A stretch of 64,000 bases of DNA from Hetaerina americana (GCA_022747635.1 JAKTNV010000010.1:42432527-42496526); one strand, 5' to 3'. Positions 10,001-21,242 are shown, counted from the stretch's first letter. Notes: generated by a model from the sequence alone, not told the origin. Numbers and translations: made by a program.

Positions 10001-12629
10001 TACATCTACATCTACATCTACATAATACCCCGCAAGCCGCCGCAAGGGCGTGTGGCGGGGGGTGTTAGGTCACCAACCGTAAAAAAGAAAAATACCACAT
10101 GCAAAAAAAACAACACGGAAAATTACACCCACAGCAGCGCACACACTCATGCAAAAATCCCTTCATCCAACACTCATGCAAACACATATACCGCAAAACA
10201 ACTAAAAATCTGCACCCCATGATGCAGCACGAAAGACATTCTACAACACCCTAAACCAACACGGAAGCCAGGACACAACAAGCAAGAAATTGAAACATCA
10301 CTACCACATGAAAATGCACCACGAAACACTCTATCCCCAAAGAGTCTCTAATTGGCAGGGAATACGACCCAACGTTGCAGGTAGCAGGAATTTGCCCCCG
10401 CGGAGAGGGACGAGGGATTGAAAGGGAAACTTAAAAACAGATGAACAGAACATGAATGAGGTCATTCGGAAAGAATGGGTTATTATAGCAAAACACATAA
10501 GGTTAGTGGAAGAGCATGCATTTAAATACAACCAATTATTTTTTAGACGCTGAGGGTGGCAAGTGGAATTTTTGCTATCTATAACCCTGCAGTTGCTATC
10601 CCGTATTGTCCGTGGGAAGAAGGAGTCCTTGAGTCGGCTAGTTCTGGCATCTATTTCCCGAATTTTATATGCATGATCCAAGCGACTAATGTATGTAGGA
10701 GTACGAATAATTTGCGAGACCTCGGTGCTGAAACATGCGGATCTAAATTTATTTAATAATTTCAATCTTGCATTGAATCGTCTCTCAGCCAATGATTCCC
10801 ACCCCAAATCCATGAGCATTTCGGTGACGCTTTGCGTTTTATCGTAGGAATTTTTTACAAAACGGGCTGCCCGGCGTTGAACCTTGTCAATTTCCCGAAT
10901 GAGACCTTTTTCACTCGGATCCCACACGCTGCATGCGTATTCTAAATGAGGCCTTACAAGAGCGTGGTAACAACGTTCCTTGACCTTCGAGTCACTTTTG
11001 CCGACAATGCGTCTAATGAATCCCAATTTTTTATATGCTTGACCGCAGACTTTACGTATGTGAGTCCCCCAAGTTAAGTCTTTTGTGAATGTGACACCTA
11101 GGTATTTCACCGTATCAACTACTGCTAGGTCACCTCCAGCTAATTTGTAAGCAAATCCCGTTGATCTTTTAAAGAAATTTACCACTGAACATTTATTATA
11201 ATTTAGAGTCAATCCCCAGTTAGAACACCATTTAGTAATGCAATCTAAATCCTGCGCTAGAATAAAACGATCCTCATCCCCAGATATCTCCCGATAGATC
11301 ACCGTGTCATCCGCAAACATCCTAATGTTACTTTTCACTTCGCGGTTCAAATCGTTAACAAAAATCAAGAAAAGCAACGGCCCGATCACACTTCCCTGAG
11401 GTACCCCCGACGTGACTCGAACGCTGTCGGAACTAGCGCCATCAAGGACTACCCTCTGTTCCCGCTCCGAAAGAAAATCTTTAACCCAACTTATGGCGCC
11501 CTTATTTATACCCGCGACCTTTAATTTATGAATGAGTTTACCATGTGGGACCTTATCAAATGCCTTTTGAAAATCTAAGAAGATGGCATCCACTTGCCTC
11601 CCTCTCTCACCCGATAAAAGTAAATCATGTGTAAATAATCCTAATTGGGTTTCGCAGGAGCGAGTTTTCCTGAATCCGTGTTGATTGTCACTTAAAAAGT
11701 TAATATTGTCAAGGTGTCTCATTATTGAACTGACAATTATGTGCTCTAAGATTTTGCAACAGATAGAAGTGAGAGATATAGGTCTGTAATTACTGGGATC
11801 CTCCCTGTCACCACCTTTAAAAATAGGCGTTATTTGCGCGGTTTTCCAAATCTTAGGTACTTTGCACTCTGTGAGGGATTTGTTAAATATAAATTCAAGG
11901 TACGGGGCAATGTTTGGAGCTAAATGTTTTATCACCCTAGCTGGTATATTTTCGGGACCCGGGGATTTGTTGGGTTTAATCTCGTTAAGCAATTTTAGAA
12001 TTCCTTGTTGGTCCACTGTTATTTTTTCCATGGGTGGAGTATGTATTGTTTCTTGGAGATATGCGGTGGCAACATCATTCGAGAAAACGCTTTGGAAGAA
12101 TGAATTTAAGATGTTAGCTTTACCCTCACTGTCTGTATGAATTATATTGCTACAATCCCTTAAGCATGCCACGGTTTGTTTACTCCCATTTACTTCCCTA
12201 ACATATGACCAGAAAGCTTTGGGGTCAGTGTCCAAGTGCTCGCAAAGTACTTTGCGTTTAAAGTCCAGTAAAGCGCTACGTAATTGTGTTTTGGTTTCAA
12301 TTTTGGAGGATCTATATGTGTCCCATAATTGTTTATTCTCAGGGGATGATGTGTTCACGCCTGCCCTCTTTACCCTAGAGTGTAGCATTCTCTGCTTTCG
12401 AAGGGCTTTTCTAACGTCTTTATTGTACCACCTGGGGTCGCGATTTGCTTTAACGTATTTTATAGGTATGAAATCTACGATTCCTTTTTGCATGATATTG
12501 ACAAATTCTGTCCAAGTTTCTTCCACGTTGACATGACTTAAGCGGGTTTTGAACTCGGGTAGTGAAGAGTTTAATTGATTGGCAAAGGATTCAAAGTCTG
12601 CTTTATGGTAATTATAAATTTTCGTCCGT
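10001..12629 (-). mobile_element. Family A LINE Y, 5'-truncated, inserted in ORF1 of X
   Basis: The copy starts at ORF2 codon ~259 (KIYNYHK), preceded by about seven bases that match neither element. It runs through the reverse transcriptase and 3' UTR to a (TAGATG)n tail next to position 10001. TCATC (GATGA on the sense strand) flanks it on both sides. The target GATGA partly matches the TAGATG tail unit, so tail-target pairing at priming is plausible. Confidence 0.9.
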
Positions 12630-13030
12630 TCATCCGACAGCACCTGGTACCTGTTGGAGACGGGGATGGTATCTGCCTCCGCAGAGTCCAATCCACGCCG
12701 CAGCGTTACCTTCCCCTTGCCCCGAGAGACGACCCTCCAATCGTCCGACCTACGGACGCGAGACACTCCCTCGTTGGGAGATGGGACACGGGGTAGGTCT
12801 CTAATCGCCCAGCCACGTGTTGCATTCGGACGAATCCGTGCACCCATATGGGCGTGGCGGGTTTTCGTATTCCCACCCCGAGCACCATCTCTCCTGAGGG
12901 GAGTCCTCCGGCCAGCGATCTCCGATCGAAGCTCCCGCACCATTCTCTCCAGCATGACAATACGGGCCCTTAAAGCCGCGCATTCGCCAGTGCCTTCGAG
13001 CATGGCAACAGGGGACCTAGATGAAGCCAT
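10331..13030 (-). CDS. Chimeric open frame: X ORF1 N-terminus fused to Y reverse transcriptase
   Basis: The 899-codon frame is created by the Y insertion. The ATG of X ORF1 leads through the coiled coil and NRYQVLSD, then three codons of junction sequence, then KIYNYHK and the whole Y reverse transcriptase (LDFQKAFDKVP, FADDTVIY). Both the esterase and the endonuclease are skipped. The usual TAG stop is TGG in Y, so the frame continues into the 3' UTR to a stop at 10331. It keeps the complete X 5' UTR and ORF1 start, so it could be transcribed and translated. I regard it as an accident of insertion, although the product would be an RNA-binding-type coiled coil joined to an RT. Confidence 0.75.
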   Translation of the reverse strand: MASSRSPVAMLEGTGECAALRARIVMLERMVRELRSEIAGRRTPLRRDGARGGNTKTRHAHMGARIRPNATRGWAIRDLPRVPSPNEGVSRVRRSDDWRVVSRGKGKVTLRRGLDSAEADTIPVSNRYQVLSDERTKIYNYHKADFESFANQLNSSLPEFKTRLSHVNVEETWTEFVNIMQKGIVDFIPIKYVKANRDPRWYNKDVRKALRKQRMLHSRVKRAGVNTSSPENKQLWDTYRSSKIETKTQLRSALLDFKRKVLCEHLDTDPKAFWSYVREVNGSKQTVACLRDCSNIIHTDSEGKANILNSFFQSVFSNDVATAYLQETIHTPPMEKITVDQQGILKLLNEIKPNKSPGPENIPARVIKHLAPNIAPYLEFIFNKSLTECKVPKIWKTAQITPIFKGGDREDPSNYRPISLTSICCKILEHIIVSSIMRHLDNINFLSDNQHGFRKTRSCETQLGLFTHDLLLSGERGRQVDAIFLDFQKAFDKVPHGKLIHKLKVAGINKGAISWVKDFLSEREQRVVLDGASSDSVRVTSGVPQGSVIGPLLFLIFVNDLNREVKSNIRMFADDTVIYREISGDEDRFILAQDLDCITKWCSNWGLTLNYNKCSVVNFFKRSTGFAYKLAGGDLAVVDTVKYLGVTFTKDLTWGTHIRKVCGQAYKKLGFIRRIVGKSDSKVKERCYHALVRPHLEYACSVWDPSEKGLIREIDKVQRRAARFVKNSYDKTQSVTEMLMDLGWESLAERRFNARLKLLNKFRSACFSTEVSQIIRTPTYISRLDHAYKIREIDARTSRLKDSFFPRTIRDSNCRVIDSKNSTCHPQRLKNNWLYLNACSSTNLMCFAIITHSFRMTSFMFCSSVFKFPFQSLVPLRGGKFLLPATLGRIPCQLETLWG
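12635..13030 (-). pseudogene. ORF1 of X, N-terminal part (coiled coil)
   Basis: The first 132 codons of X ORF1 end at the GGATGA target site of Y. With 9371-10000 they reconstitute the 1026 bp frame length. Confidence 0.9.
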
Positions 13031-13495
13031 CTTAAATAACAACCGAGTTCCCAACAAAAGCTAACTTGTATACGCTACGCTAAAATTTCTAAGAGGGGTT
13101 AGTTAAATTTACCTCAATCAATAAGTTACGCTTTGGAAGATAGTAAAGAAAGGAAAGAAAAAAGATGGTAAAGAAAATAAAGCACTCACCGATAACCAAT
13201 TAGATTCGACGGACAAAAACCACCGCAAGCCACTACGAGTACCCACTAGGAATACCACCAAACTATTAAAAACTAATAACAAGCAACACAAAAACTAAAT
13301 AAACTTAACTATTTCACAAAATTAAAGCTAACACTAAACTACACTTCACTAGGGAAGAACAAACACAGAGGTACAGAAGTATCAGCAGGCACGCAGGTAG
13401 TCTCAGGTAGGGTCGAACCGGTTCTAGGGAGCGAGCTCGAGCACGTCTGTTCTCGGCAGAAGCCAGGCAGAGAGTGATACTACATTAGAGAGTGG

Positions 13496-13541
13496 TATTA
13501 CATTATGTGTACGGCATAAATGCCGTACACATAATGTAATA
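13496..13541. repeat. Perfect 22-bp-arm palindrome
   Basis: Arms 13496-13517 and 13520-13541 are exact reverse complements separated by AA. The palindrome lies about 22 bp outside the 5' end of X. It could form a cruciform or be the tips of a miniature foldback; no longer element is visible. Confidence 0.9.
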
Positions 13542-16030
13542 ATTGTAGTGATTGACCAATTCATAAACTTATCCATGCAACATAAATTTTTCTAATTAAC
13601 TGAATTTTTTTCTGACTCTTGGTTTCGATTTTGTTATGTTTACGTATGATGCAAGGGAATAATAAATCCTTGAATATATCTTTGAAGGTGTGGGTCTTAT
13701 TTTATCCCGATCCGCAAATCTACAAATGCAATTTGGTGCCATAATAATGCCCTTTGTATAACAAGAAAACTCAGGTGCCCCGTATCTTTCAAAAATTTAA
13801 GTCCAACTTTTTCCTTGTACTTATCATGATCTGCATTTTTTTAATTATTGAACATATATATTGTGCCAAAAAATGAAGTAAAAGTTAATTTTTGATTTTG
13901 CATAACTGGTGTTGAATTACCTCCGGCTACACACCCTGACGGCGGGCATCTATAATTGCATAAATACCCCGCAATCCACCGAAATGGTTTGTGGCAGGGG
14001 TCATGTTGAAGTAGAGGTCGACCACAATTAAAAGTAGAAATAACCAAAATTTCGAAAATTATCAACTGAAATCAATAGAATGCACTTCGTGCAAAATACT
14101 TGAACTTTAATTGTGACCCATAGATATGCAATAAAAGATTTTCGCGAACACCCAAGACGGTTTCTAAGAGTGTAAATATTTTGCAAGACAACTTGGGTTA
14201 TTCACAAACAACAGTCGCAAATCGGGGAAATATTTAAAATATGACTTTTATTGTATTGATTCTTGTCCTTTATACGTACGCATTTACAAGATATGTCAAT
14301 AGGGGAAAGAAAAATGAGTAATGGTTGCCAAGTGAAGTGTAGAACAGTTTAGGCCGGTGCCGGTTCGGAATCTAGGCGAAGGAGTGAAATAGCGGTGGCG
14401 ATTGTCCGTAGTAAAGGCATCCATCACGAATGCAAAGAGATCTTAGGATCTCTTGAATTTGGCCTAATTTTTCTGACGCAGACCCCAGTGCAGGCTATCA
14501 AACTTTTATCATATTTTAAGAAAATTCAATTTCACGGTTGGTTTTAATTTATAAATATTATCAATTCGGTAATATCGAAAATCAAAACTTGCATACCTTT
14601 TTATGAAGATTAAAATCAAGGTTGTATACTCCTTCAGTTGGCAGATATGCAGGAATGCGGAAATGAATTGTGGGCCAATTTATGTAAGAAATTAGAGGAC
14701 TAAGCCAAGGAAATTTATGTTAATATGATAGTTCCGGAGCGCACTCTACTCCATGCCGAGATGAACTTGAAAAATATTTCCATATTGTGATAAAGCATCA
14801 TAAAAATTATGTGTTCTTCCCATCTTACTTCTTCGCCCTTTCGCTGGAAATACACTAAAAATCGGACGATTAAAATGGGCGTCTCTCTAGATATTTTTGT
14901 ATAGCTACACGAATTCCGAGGATCGTAATATTATACCAATTAAAATGTGGCTGAGGAACACAAATATATGTTATTTATCCTTAGCGTTCCTTCTGGGCCC
15001 CGCCTAAGGGCTGGACGTTAATTTCTTCTGGGTAACGGAATATTGGTTGGAATTTATGTCCGGCCTTTACTTCTCTTTCCAGTTCTTCTCTTGGTCTCTT
15101 TCCTAATACCTGTTCTTCTAACCCCCCAGTTCTCTTCATTCTCCTCAATTTTATCCGCTCCTCTCTCTGGTATTCTCTTTCGAATGGTATCACACAAGTT
15201 GCCGCTGTAGTGGAACATAGAATTGGGAGGTATTAACCTGAAGGCAACTCGCCGCAAAAAATAAGCCTCATGGTTAAAATTAGATTGCGCCAGAGCGCTG
15301 GAAACAGTATTGTCAACAGGAATTACTTTTGGGGAATATTCATTTGGCAAAATTTCATCCTAAAGTTAAGCTCCATTGCTGATATTAATTTTTCGATCAA
15401 TGCAGGAGATATAATATGTAAAGAGAGCCTTAGTATTTCATATTTATGGGTTTGACTGTAATTAATGAGCCAATAACCAAAGCAATTCGCTTCAAGCTTT
15501 TCATTATGATTACTGAAAGTCAAATATCGACGTTACGTTACACGGTATGCCACCAATATCCATGCTACAAAAGTCGCAATAGATTTAAACGCTTAAGTTG
15601 AAAATTTAAATCCTTGAAGAATGAAAACATGGCAAAGGAAAGCAAAACTCATTTAATCGGCCAGGGAAAAATGAATAATAAAGAGCAGCTTTTTGAGAAC
15701 ATGAATGACTTCGTTTACAATGGCTATATATAAAAAAAATTACTAGCTCTCCGAATAGGGCGTATGACCCAGTTGTGGTTACTCTTGCTTTGCCACCTTC
15801 ACTTGCCATGTATACTTACTCAATTATTACGGAATCAAATCCGAGGTAGGCCTGAAATCATTTCCAAAAAATAAGGAAAGCGCGTCGTACGCCAAAGGGC
15901 TTGGAAGGGAACTAAGAAGAAAGAGAGAAAGGGTGGCGCGCAGATAAAGGGTAGTTGAAACGTGAGGAAGAAGAAAACAAACCATGAAATAAATGCTGTG
16001 ACAAGGGACGATGGTCCAGAAAACGATTGG
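13542..16030. other. Unique AT-rich DNA
   Basis: No gene or RNA is recognised. Only short open frames without recognisable domains are present. One LINE relic tail is listed separately at 13955. Confidence 0.5.
13955..14012 (-). repeat. Decayed LINE 3' hairpin/tail
   Basis: TGCATAAATACCCCGCAA followed by a diverged hairpin partner (TTTGTGGCAGGGG) matches the minus-strand form of the shared 3' end, with many substitutions. Confidence 0.6.
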
Positions 16031-16720
16031 AAGGGGGGAAATCCTTAAAGGAGAATTGATTTGGTTCCGTGAATTCGTTCCTCCTGTCGAGTGAATTCCC
16101 GTCTCCCTCCCTCTCTCTCTCGATTTCTTTCTCCCAGCAGGGGAGTGAAGGGAAGAGGAGGGTTAAAGTGTGGGCAGCACACCCTCAATCCTCCCCTCTG
16201 CCCTCCCTCCCTACACACCCACAAATGCCTTCCACCCCTCCCGCCCTCCCCAAGGACCCCTGTCAAAGTGGGAGCCACCCACGGCTGGAACGCCGGTCCC
16301 GGGCGAAGGGGGAGGGAGCGGGGGAGATAGAGGAAGGAATGGGGAGGAAGCAGGGAAGGAGGGGGATGGTGAGAGGGAGGGAACGGAGAGAGGCAGAGGG
16401 GTGAGAGGGAGATGATGTAGGAGCCCTTCGGCGGCCGGCACAGGTGTTCTATCCAGCCTCGAGGGGGGAAGGGAAGAGGAGAAGGGCGGGAAGGAGGCAG
16501 AGCTGAGGGGCGGGGCATATCCTAGGCCTTCCAGTCTTCCAGTTCGGAGGGGTTAATGTAAGGGGAAGGGAAGGGAGGATTAGGGGAGAGGGAGAATATT
16601 TGGGAGTTGAGATTGGGAGCGCGGGATGGGAGAGGCGGAGTGGTGGATGGAATTGGGGGATGAGGGTGAGGTGGAGTGTGTTCTAGGATGTTCCTTTCTC
16701 TACAGTCAAACACGAAGGTT
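16030..16720. repeat. Low-complexity strand-asymmetric purine/pyrimidine tracts
   Basis: Short CT-rich blocks (16080-16260) are followed by a long GA/GGA-rich block (16260-16680) on the plus strand. Proline- or arginine-rich frames here are compositional shadows. Confidence 0.7.
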
Positions 16721-18689
16721 TGTGTGTGATGATATTCGAGCCCTTTCTCTCAGAACCAGGCGCTTTGTTGTTGTTATCGCTCTCATAGTGATAGAAACAA
16801 CGACTCTGGAAGCATCGGAAACAAAACTTTGGGATAAACTGTTTACATCGGAGTCGGATGAACTCGTACCAAATGGTGGCGCGCCAACTTGCGTTTGATT
16901 TCTTCCTGCTGTACGCATCGAGACTCGAGAGTTTTGGGAGGGATTATTTCCGATATTCTACAGTACCAAATTAATTTCATTTTGTTTAATGTAATAAAAT
17001 TATCTTTGACTGGTAAATGAGAGGATATGAAAAGGGGGCCAAGGTATGTGTTTAGCTTTTCTTATAGTACTTTATAATTAAAATAATAATCAGTCTAACA
17101 TATTTATTCTTTATGCAGCTATTTAACGCAAGAATTGTCATTTTTACAGGGTGCGATTGTTATTTTCCCCTTTGTTATAGTTGATACAAACAAGCGTGAA
17201 GGTGCACTTCTTTTCGTTAATTGCTTTACATTAGTATTTAATTATAAAAGAAACCGGGCCCATTCAATATTAGTGATCTCAATTATTGAACTGTAGATCG
17301 GTAATTCTGCAATAATTATCCTAACAATTTTCGTTAAAAGTCATTGAAATGCATGAAAATATTTCTGTTAAAAACCTGGGTTTATAGGGAAGATCTGCAC
17401 TTGAAAAATTCACGCAAAAAAGGTGGCCAATTAAAGAATATGTTGCAGAGTACATACGGTCTATGGTGTTGTCCGAAGTGAGTACCTCCTTCGGCACGTG
17501 GAATTGAGAAGAAAGTCATGGGGGTGCGGAAGAGGGTGGGAGATGTAGCCTGGGCAGAGGAGGCAAGACGAGGACGGTGGGCAGGTGGGGAGGTTGATGG
17601 GGGATTGAGGGGAGTGAGGTGGGGGAGTTCCTTGCGTGGTGTTTTATAGGCTGAGGTGGAGAACGGAAGATTGGGGTATGAAAGAGGGAAAGATCGCATT
17701 CCATCGGAGATATAGTACGTGAGGAGACTTCCGAGATGCCGTTTGATTTCCGAAAAGCTGGAGTGCCTTCAGAGCAGTTTAAGAAATGCGTGAGCTGTAA
17801 CAACAATTAGTCAACGGATCGGAGTGAAGGGTTGCTTTCGGGAGGGAGTGGGACGGGAACCTCCCCCCCCCCACCACCCCCGTGCGAACGAAAGAACGCG
17901 AGGGAAGGGGAGGAAGGGGCAAGGGTGGATGGAATAGGGCGGAGTTTGAGGTGCATGAGGGCGGAGAGTGTTTGATGGGGATGGAGGTGAACCCAAAGTG
18001 TGGCGTACACGGAGGGGGTTTTCGGGGAGGGAAGTTAGGGGTTGGAGGGCTTGGGGTGGTGGAGGAGATGAAGATAAGAAGGGGGCGAGAGGAAGCGGGG
18101 GAGGCGAAAAGGATGATAGGCGGGAACCGTTTTTTGATAGAAGTAAGGGGAGGGGAGAGGGGCTACCGATGTTGGAGAATTTGGTTTGGGATACGGACGT
18201 AAGTGAAATTGTGAATGAGCCCGGAGGTCACGGTTTTGTGCCCCCGTTTGAGGAGCAGAACCGGCCACCCAAGGGGCACTTGAGTTTTCCGAAATTATCA
18301 GTTCGACATGCAGACCATAGTTAGTGTGCTCACTAGATCATGGCTCCTGGACTTAATTTTGGAGCGGTAATCATTTCATATCCCGAGGAACGTCATTTAC
18401 AGTAAGAATTGGCTATACACATAATTTTTCACTGTATTTTGTCGAAAAGTGATTTTTATTTTTTAACTGGGAGAGGAGTTTTATTTCGCCTTGATTAGAT
18501 CTCATTCCGAATTTGTGAAAAGAATTTGTGAGCCATCAAAGGAAGAGCAACTGGATTAGTAAATTTTACAATAAAATGCGCCAGATTCACGAAAACCTCT
18601 AACATTAAAAAGGGATGGGATCATTTGAGACACTAGGAGGGCATTCTCTCCCTAAAAGGATGGGATAATTTCGGCTAAAATCTTTAAGA
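16721..18689. other. No gene seen; includes a second purine-rich tract
   Basis: 17510-17700 and 17820-18150 are G/A-rich on the plus strand. The rest is AT-rich. Nothing coding is recognised. Confidence 0.5.
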
Positions 18690-18760
18690 AAGGTACATCT
18701 GCGTAATCCCCCGAAAGCCGTCTCAAGGAGGTGTGGCGGGCACTAGCCATACCTGCTCAA
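18690..18760 (-). repeat. Decayed LINE 3' tail
   Basis: TACATCTGCGTAATCCCCCG followed by a diverged hairpin with GGTGTGGCGGG matches the minus-strand shared 3' end. Confidence 0.6.
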
Positions 18761-19198
18761 CTACTAATTCCTACCTATATTTGAATAAGCTTTAGCTCAT
18801 ACATGAAAACTCTAGTACACTTACACACGCACATACCTACATAAATCATTCAGTAATTGACTAAATCATATAAGTTTTGCCTTTGATAAAATATATTCGA
18901 GAGCTTGCGTTTGATTTGGTTATGATAGTGTATCATGCGAGGGAAGAACGAATGCATGAATTTTATATTTACTTTTATCTCGGTGGTCAAATCTACTGGT
19001 TTAATGTGCTCCCATAATAACTCAGTCGGTGTCGCAAAAAACTAAGGTGTCCTCCACCTCCAAAAAAGGCTTATATTTTCCTTTATTTCAAAATTTAAAT
19101 GGTATTATTTTTTTAATGGTTAGTTCGACACCACACCAATGTCTGCTCTACATCGCTAGAGAGAGGTGAGAGGCTTTCAAGTTTCATTTAGACCTCTC

Positions 19199-19370
19199 TA
19201 CATCTATATGTGTACATCTACATAATACCCCGCAAGCCGCCGCAAGGGCGTGTGGCGGGGGGTGTTAGGTCACCAACCGTAAAAAGGAATAAATACCCCG
19301 CAAGACGCCGAGTGGGCTTGTGGCGGGGGGTGGAAGGTGACCACGAGTAAAAAAAAAAAGGCACATGCAA
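19199..19370 (-). repeat. Two LINE 3' tails in tandem (tail inserted in tail)
   Basis: A well-preserved family A tail and hairpin (about 19210-19285) is cut after the GGTCACCAACCG motif. It runs directly into an older hairpin (AATACCCCGCAAGACGCCG, 19290-19345) followed by that relic's own A-rich 3' UTR. The younger copy is thus only ~80 bp long and sits at the tail edge of the older one. Confidence 0.75.
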
Positions 19371-20340
19371 AACCAAATGATGTTACCTCAATAAAAATGT
19401 TAGTTGGATCATGCACTCGATAAATTTTCATCACACAAAAAAGTACTTACATGCAACAATATTCAATAACAGGATGCGTATATCCAAATCATGCTGTAGA
19501 ACTATTGAAAGATAGGTCTATTCAATAAAAAAACAACTTACAGGAACCCCCTTTGGGAATCATTAAAAATCTGCAAATTAGAGGAAGAAATCTCCCCTCT
19601 GATATGTTATAAATAAGTTCTCGCTGTTCACTATTCCCTATTTTAAAAATTTCAGATTAATAAATTCAAAATTGATGGCATTTTTAGCCGACAAAACCTA
19701 TTACAAATATTCTATTTTCTCCGAATTTTGACGGAAGCCATAATTTTCAACAAACGTAAAGCGAAGTGTAAATAAATTGGAACTTATTTTAGCCTGAAAA
19801 GCAAAACCTTCCACGGTAATTTCAAGTAGAAATGATGTTTTGAAATAGTTCTATTTTTGTTTGAATAAAAAATTAAGAATGCGTATTTTTTCCTGGATTA
19901 GCTATGTACCAGCAGGCGAAATCGCGGATGTAACAATTCTGGTGGCGAGAGAGAGAATTGGACGTTGTTGGGTTTTCCAGTCTTTGAATGTCTTTCATGT
20001 GTCATTTCTCCCGGGTAACAATTATTCCACCACAGTGAGCATTTTTTTCATTTGATGAAGCATGACTATCGTACAAACGGTGCCAGGCGTTACTTATTAC
20101 TTATATCAGGCGTTAATTGGTGGGATTGCTTGATTATGGGTGCCAAATGTCTTCTGTTGCAATTTCCTAAGCCATGGACTCTGGGTCGTTTCATCTTTGT
20201 TTTCTTCAATGAAAAAAAATATGTTACATGCACATATAATTTTAAAATCTCTTTCGATTCTATGGTAGAAAATTTTATTTGAGAAGCACACCGAAAGGTA
20301 CCCCTGATAGATATGAAAATTCGACGTCTAGATAAATTTT
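19371..20340. other. AT-rich DNA, no feature recognised
   Basis: Only short frames without recognisable motifs are present. Confidence 0.5.
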
Positions 20341-20550
20341 AATCTACATCTATATCTACACTATACTCTGCATGGGCGTATGGCGTGGAATGTTAGGATA
20401 TCGGAATTTTACGGATTAATTTTCACTGACACTTGAGTTTTAATTGAAACTTTAGATGAGCAAATCATATACATCTAAAGCATATCCCGCAAGCCGCCGG
20501 AAAGGCGTTTGGCGGGAGGTGTTCGGTCGCCACCCTCCAAAAAGAAAAAA
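20341..20550 (-). repeat. Two decayed LINE 3' tails
   Basis: 20341-20400 has CTACATCTATATCTACAC and a reduced hairpin. 20468-20550 has ATATCCCGCAAGCCGCCGG and GGCGTTTGGCGGGAGG. Both are in minus orientation, and B1's tail follows immediately. Confidence 0.6.
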
Positions 20551-20875
20551 CCACATCTCTACATCTACATCTACTTAATACCCCGCAAGCCGCCGCAAGG
20601 GCGTGTGGCGGGGGGTGCTAGGACACCACCCATAATTTAGAAAAGAAAAGAAAAAACCGCATGCAATAACGACAAAATCATATATAAAAAAAACATGGCA
20701 TACATTCATGCATGAACACTTACACCCCACACACATGCAAACACTCAAACTACCAACTAATATACACATGCACCTGAAAGTATACCTAACATCTCTATAG
20801 TGTTTAATTTTGTTCCGACTTGTAAATTCAACGTTTTTAATATTTCTAAAGTGACTTCGGTTTCTTGCTATTATG

Positions 20876-21229
20876 GAAGATGTGGAGCTATTGGCTGTTA
20901 AAGTAATAATCTCAAGAAAGAAGATCCTAAGGCCAATAAAAATAATTAAGAAGAAACTCCTATACCGGTATTTCGGTCACACAGGTGACCATCAACGGGG
21001 AGAAAATCAAATAGGGCACTTGAACTAAGAAGAGGAATGTGCACAGGCACCGTCCAAAGTCAAGTCACTTGACTTTGGACGGTGCCTGTGCACATTCCTC
21101 TTCTTAGTTCAAGTGCCCTATTTGATTTTCTCCCCGTTGATGGTCACCTGTGTGACCGAAATACCGGTATAGGAGTTTCTTCTTAATTATTTTTATTGGC
21201 CTTAGGATCTTCTTTCTTGAGATTATTAA
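20876..21229. mobile_element. Foldback element F1 with perfect 162-bp inverted arms
   Basis: Arms 20904-21065 and 21067-21228 look exactly complementary around one unpaired base. A 28-base one-sided extension (GATGTGGAGCTATTGGC core) lies on the left. The insert is flanked by the 13-bp direct repeat TCTTGCTATTATG (20863-20875 and 21230-21242), and removing it restores family B sequence. Near the centre the arm reads GGTCAC-loop-GTGACC-GAAA-TACCGGTA, resembling a decayed hammerhead ribozyme. The extension plus inverted arms suggest inverted terminal repeats of a Penelope-like element. Confidence 0.85.
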
Positions 21230-21242
21230 TCTTGCTATTATG

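Larger units (their letters stand above)
5889..13474 (-). mobile_element. Family A LINE X, full length, interrupted by nested copy Y
   Basis: Read on the minus strand: 5' UTR (13474-13031), the first part of ORF1 (13030-12630), nested element Y (12629-10001), the rest of ORF1 (to 9371), ORF2 (9263-6399), 3' UTR, hairpin and (TAGATG)n tail at 5889. TCATC occurs at 9996-10000 and again at 12630-12634, the duplication flanking Y. Counting one copy only, the ORF1 pieces sum to 1026 bp, exactly the length of the intact ORF1 in E1 and A5. X was therefore a full-length copy before Y arrived. Confidence 0.9.

Noticed and set aside
10331..13057. The 899-codon ORF1/RT fusion as a new gene family
   Set aside because: Fully explained by the insertion of Y into X with a TCATC duplication. 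Kept only as a finding about a chance fusion.
16045..16520. Long proline-, serine- or arginine-rich frames at 16, 34, 41 and 49 kb
   Set aside because: Compositional artefacts of purine/pyrimidine tracts. Several frames overlap on both strands with no motif.
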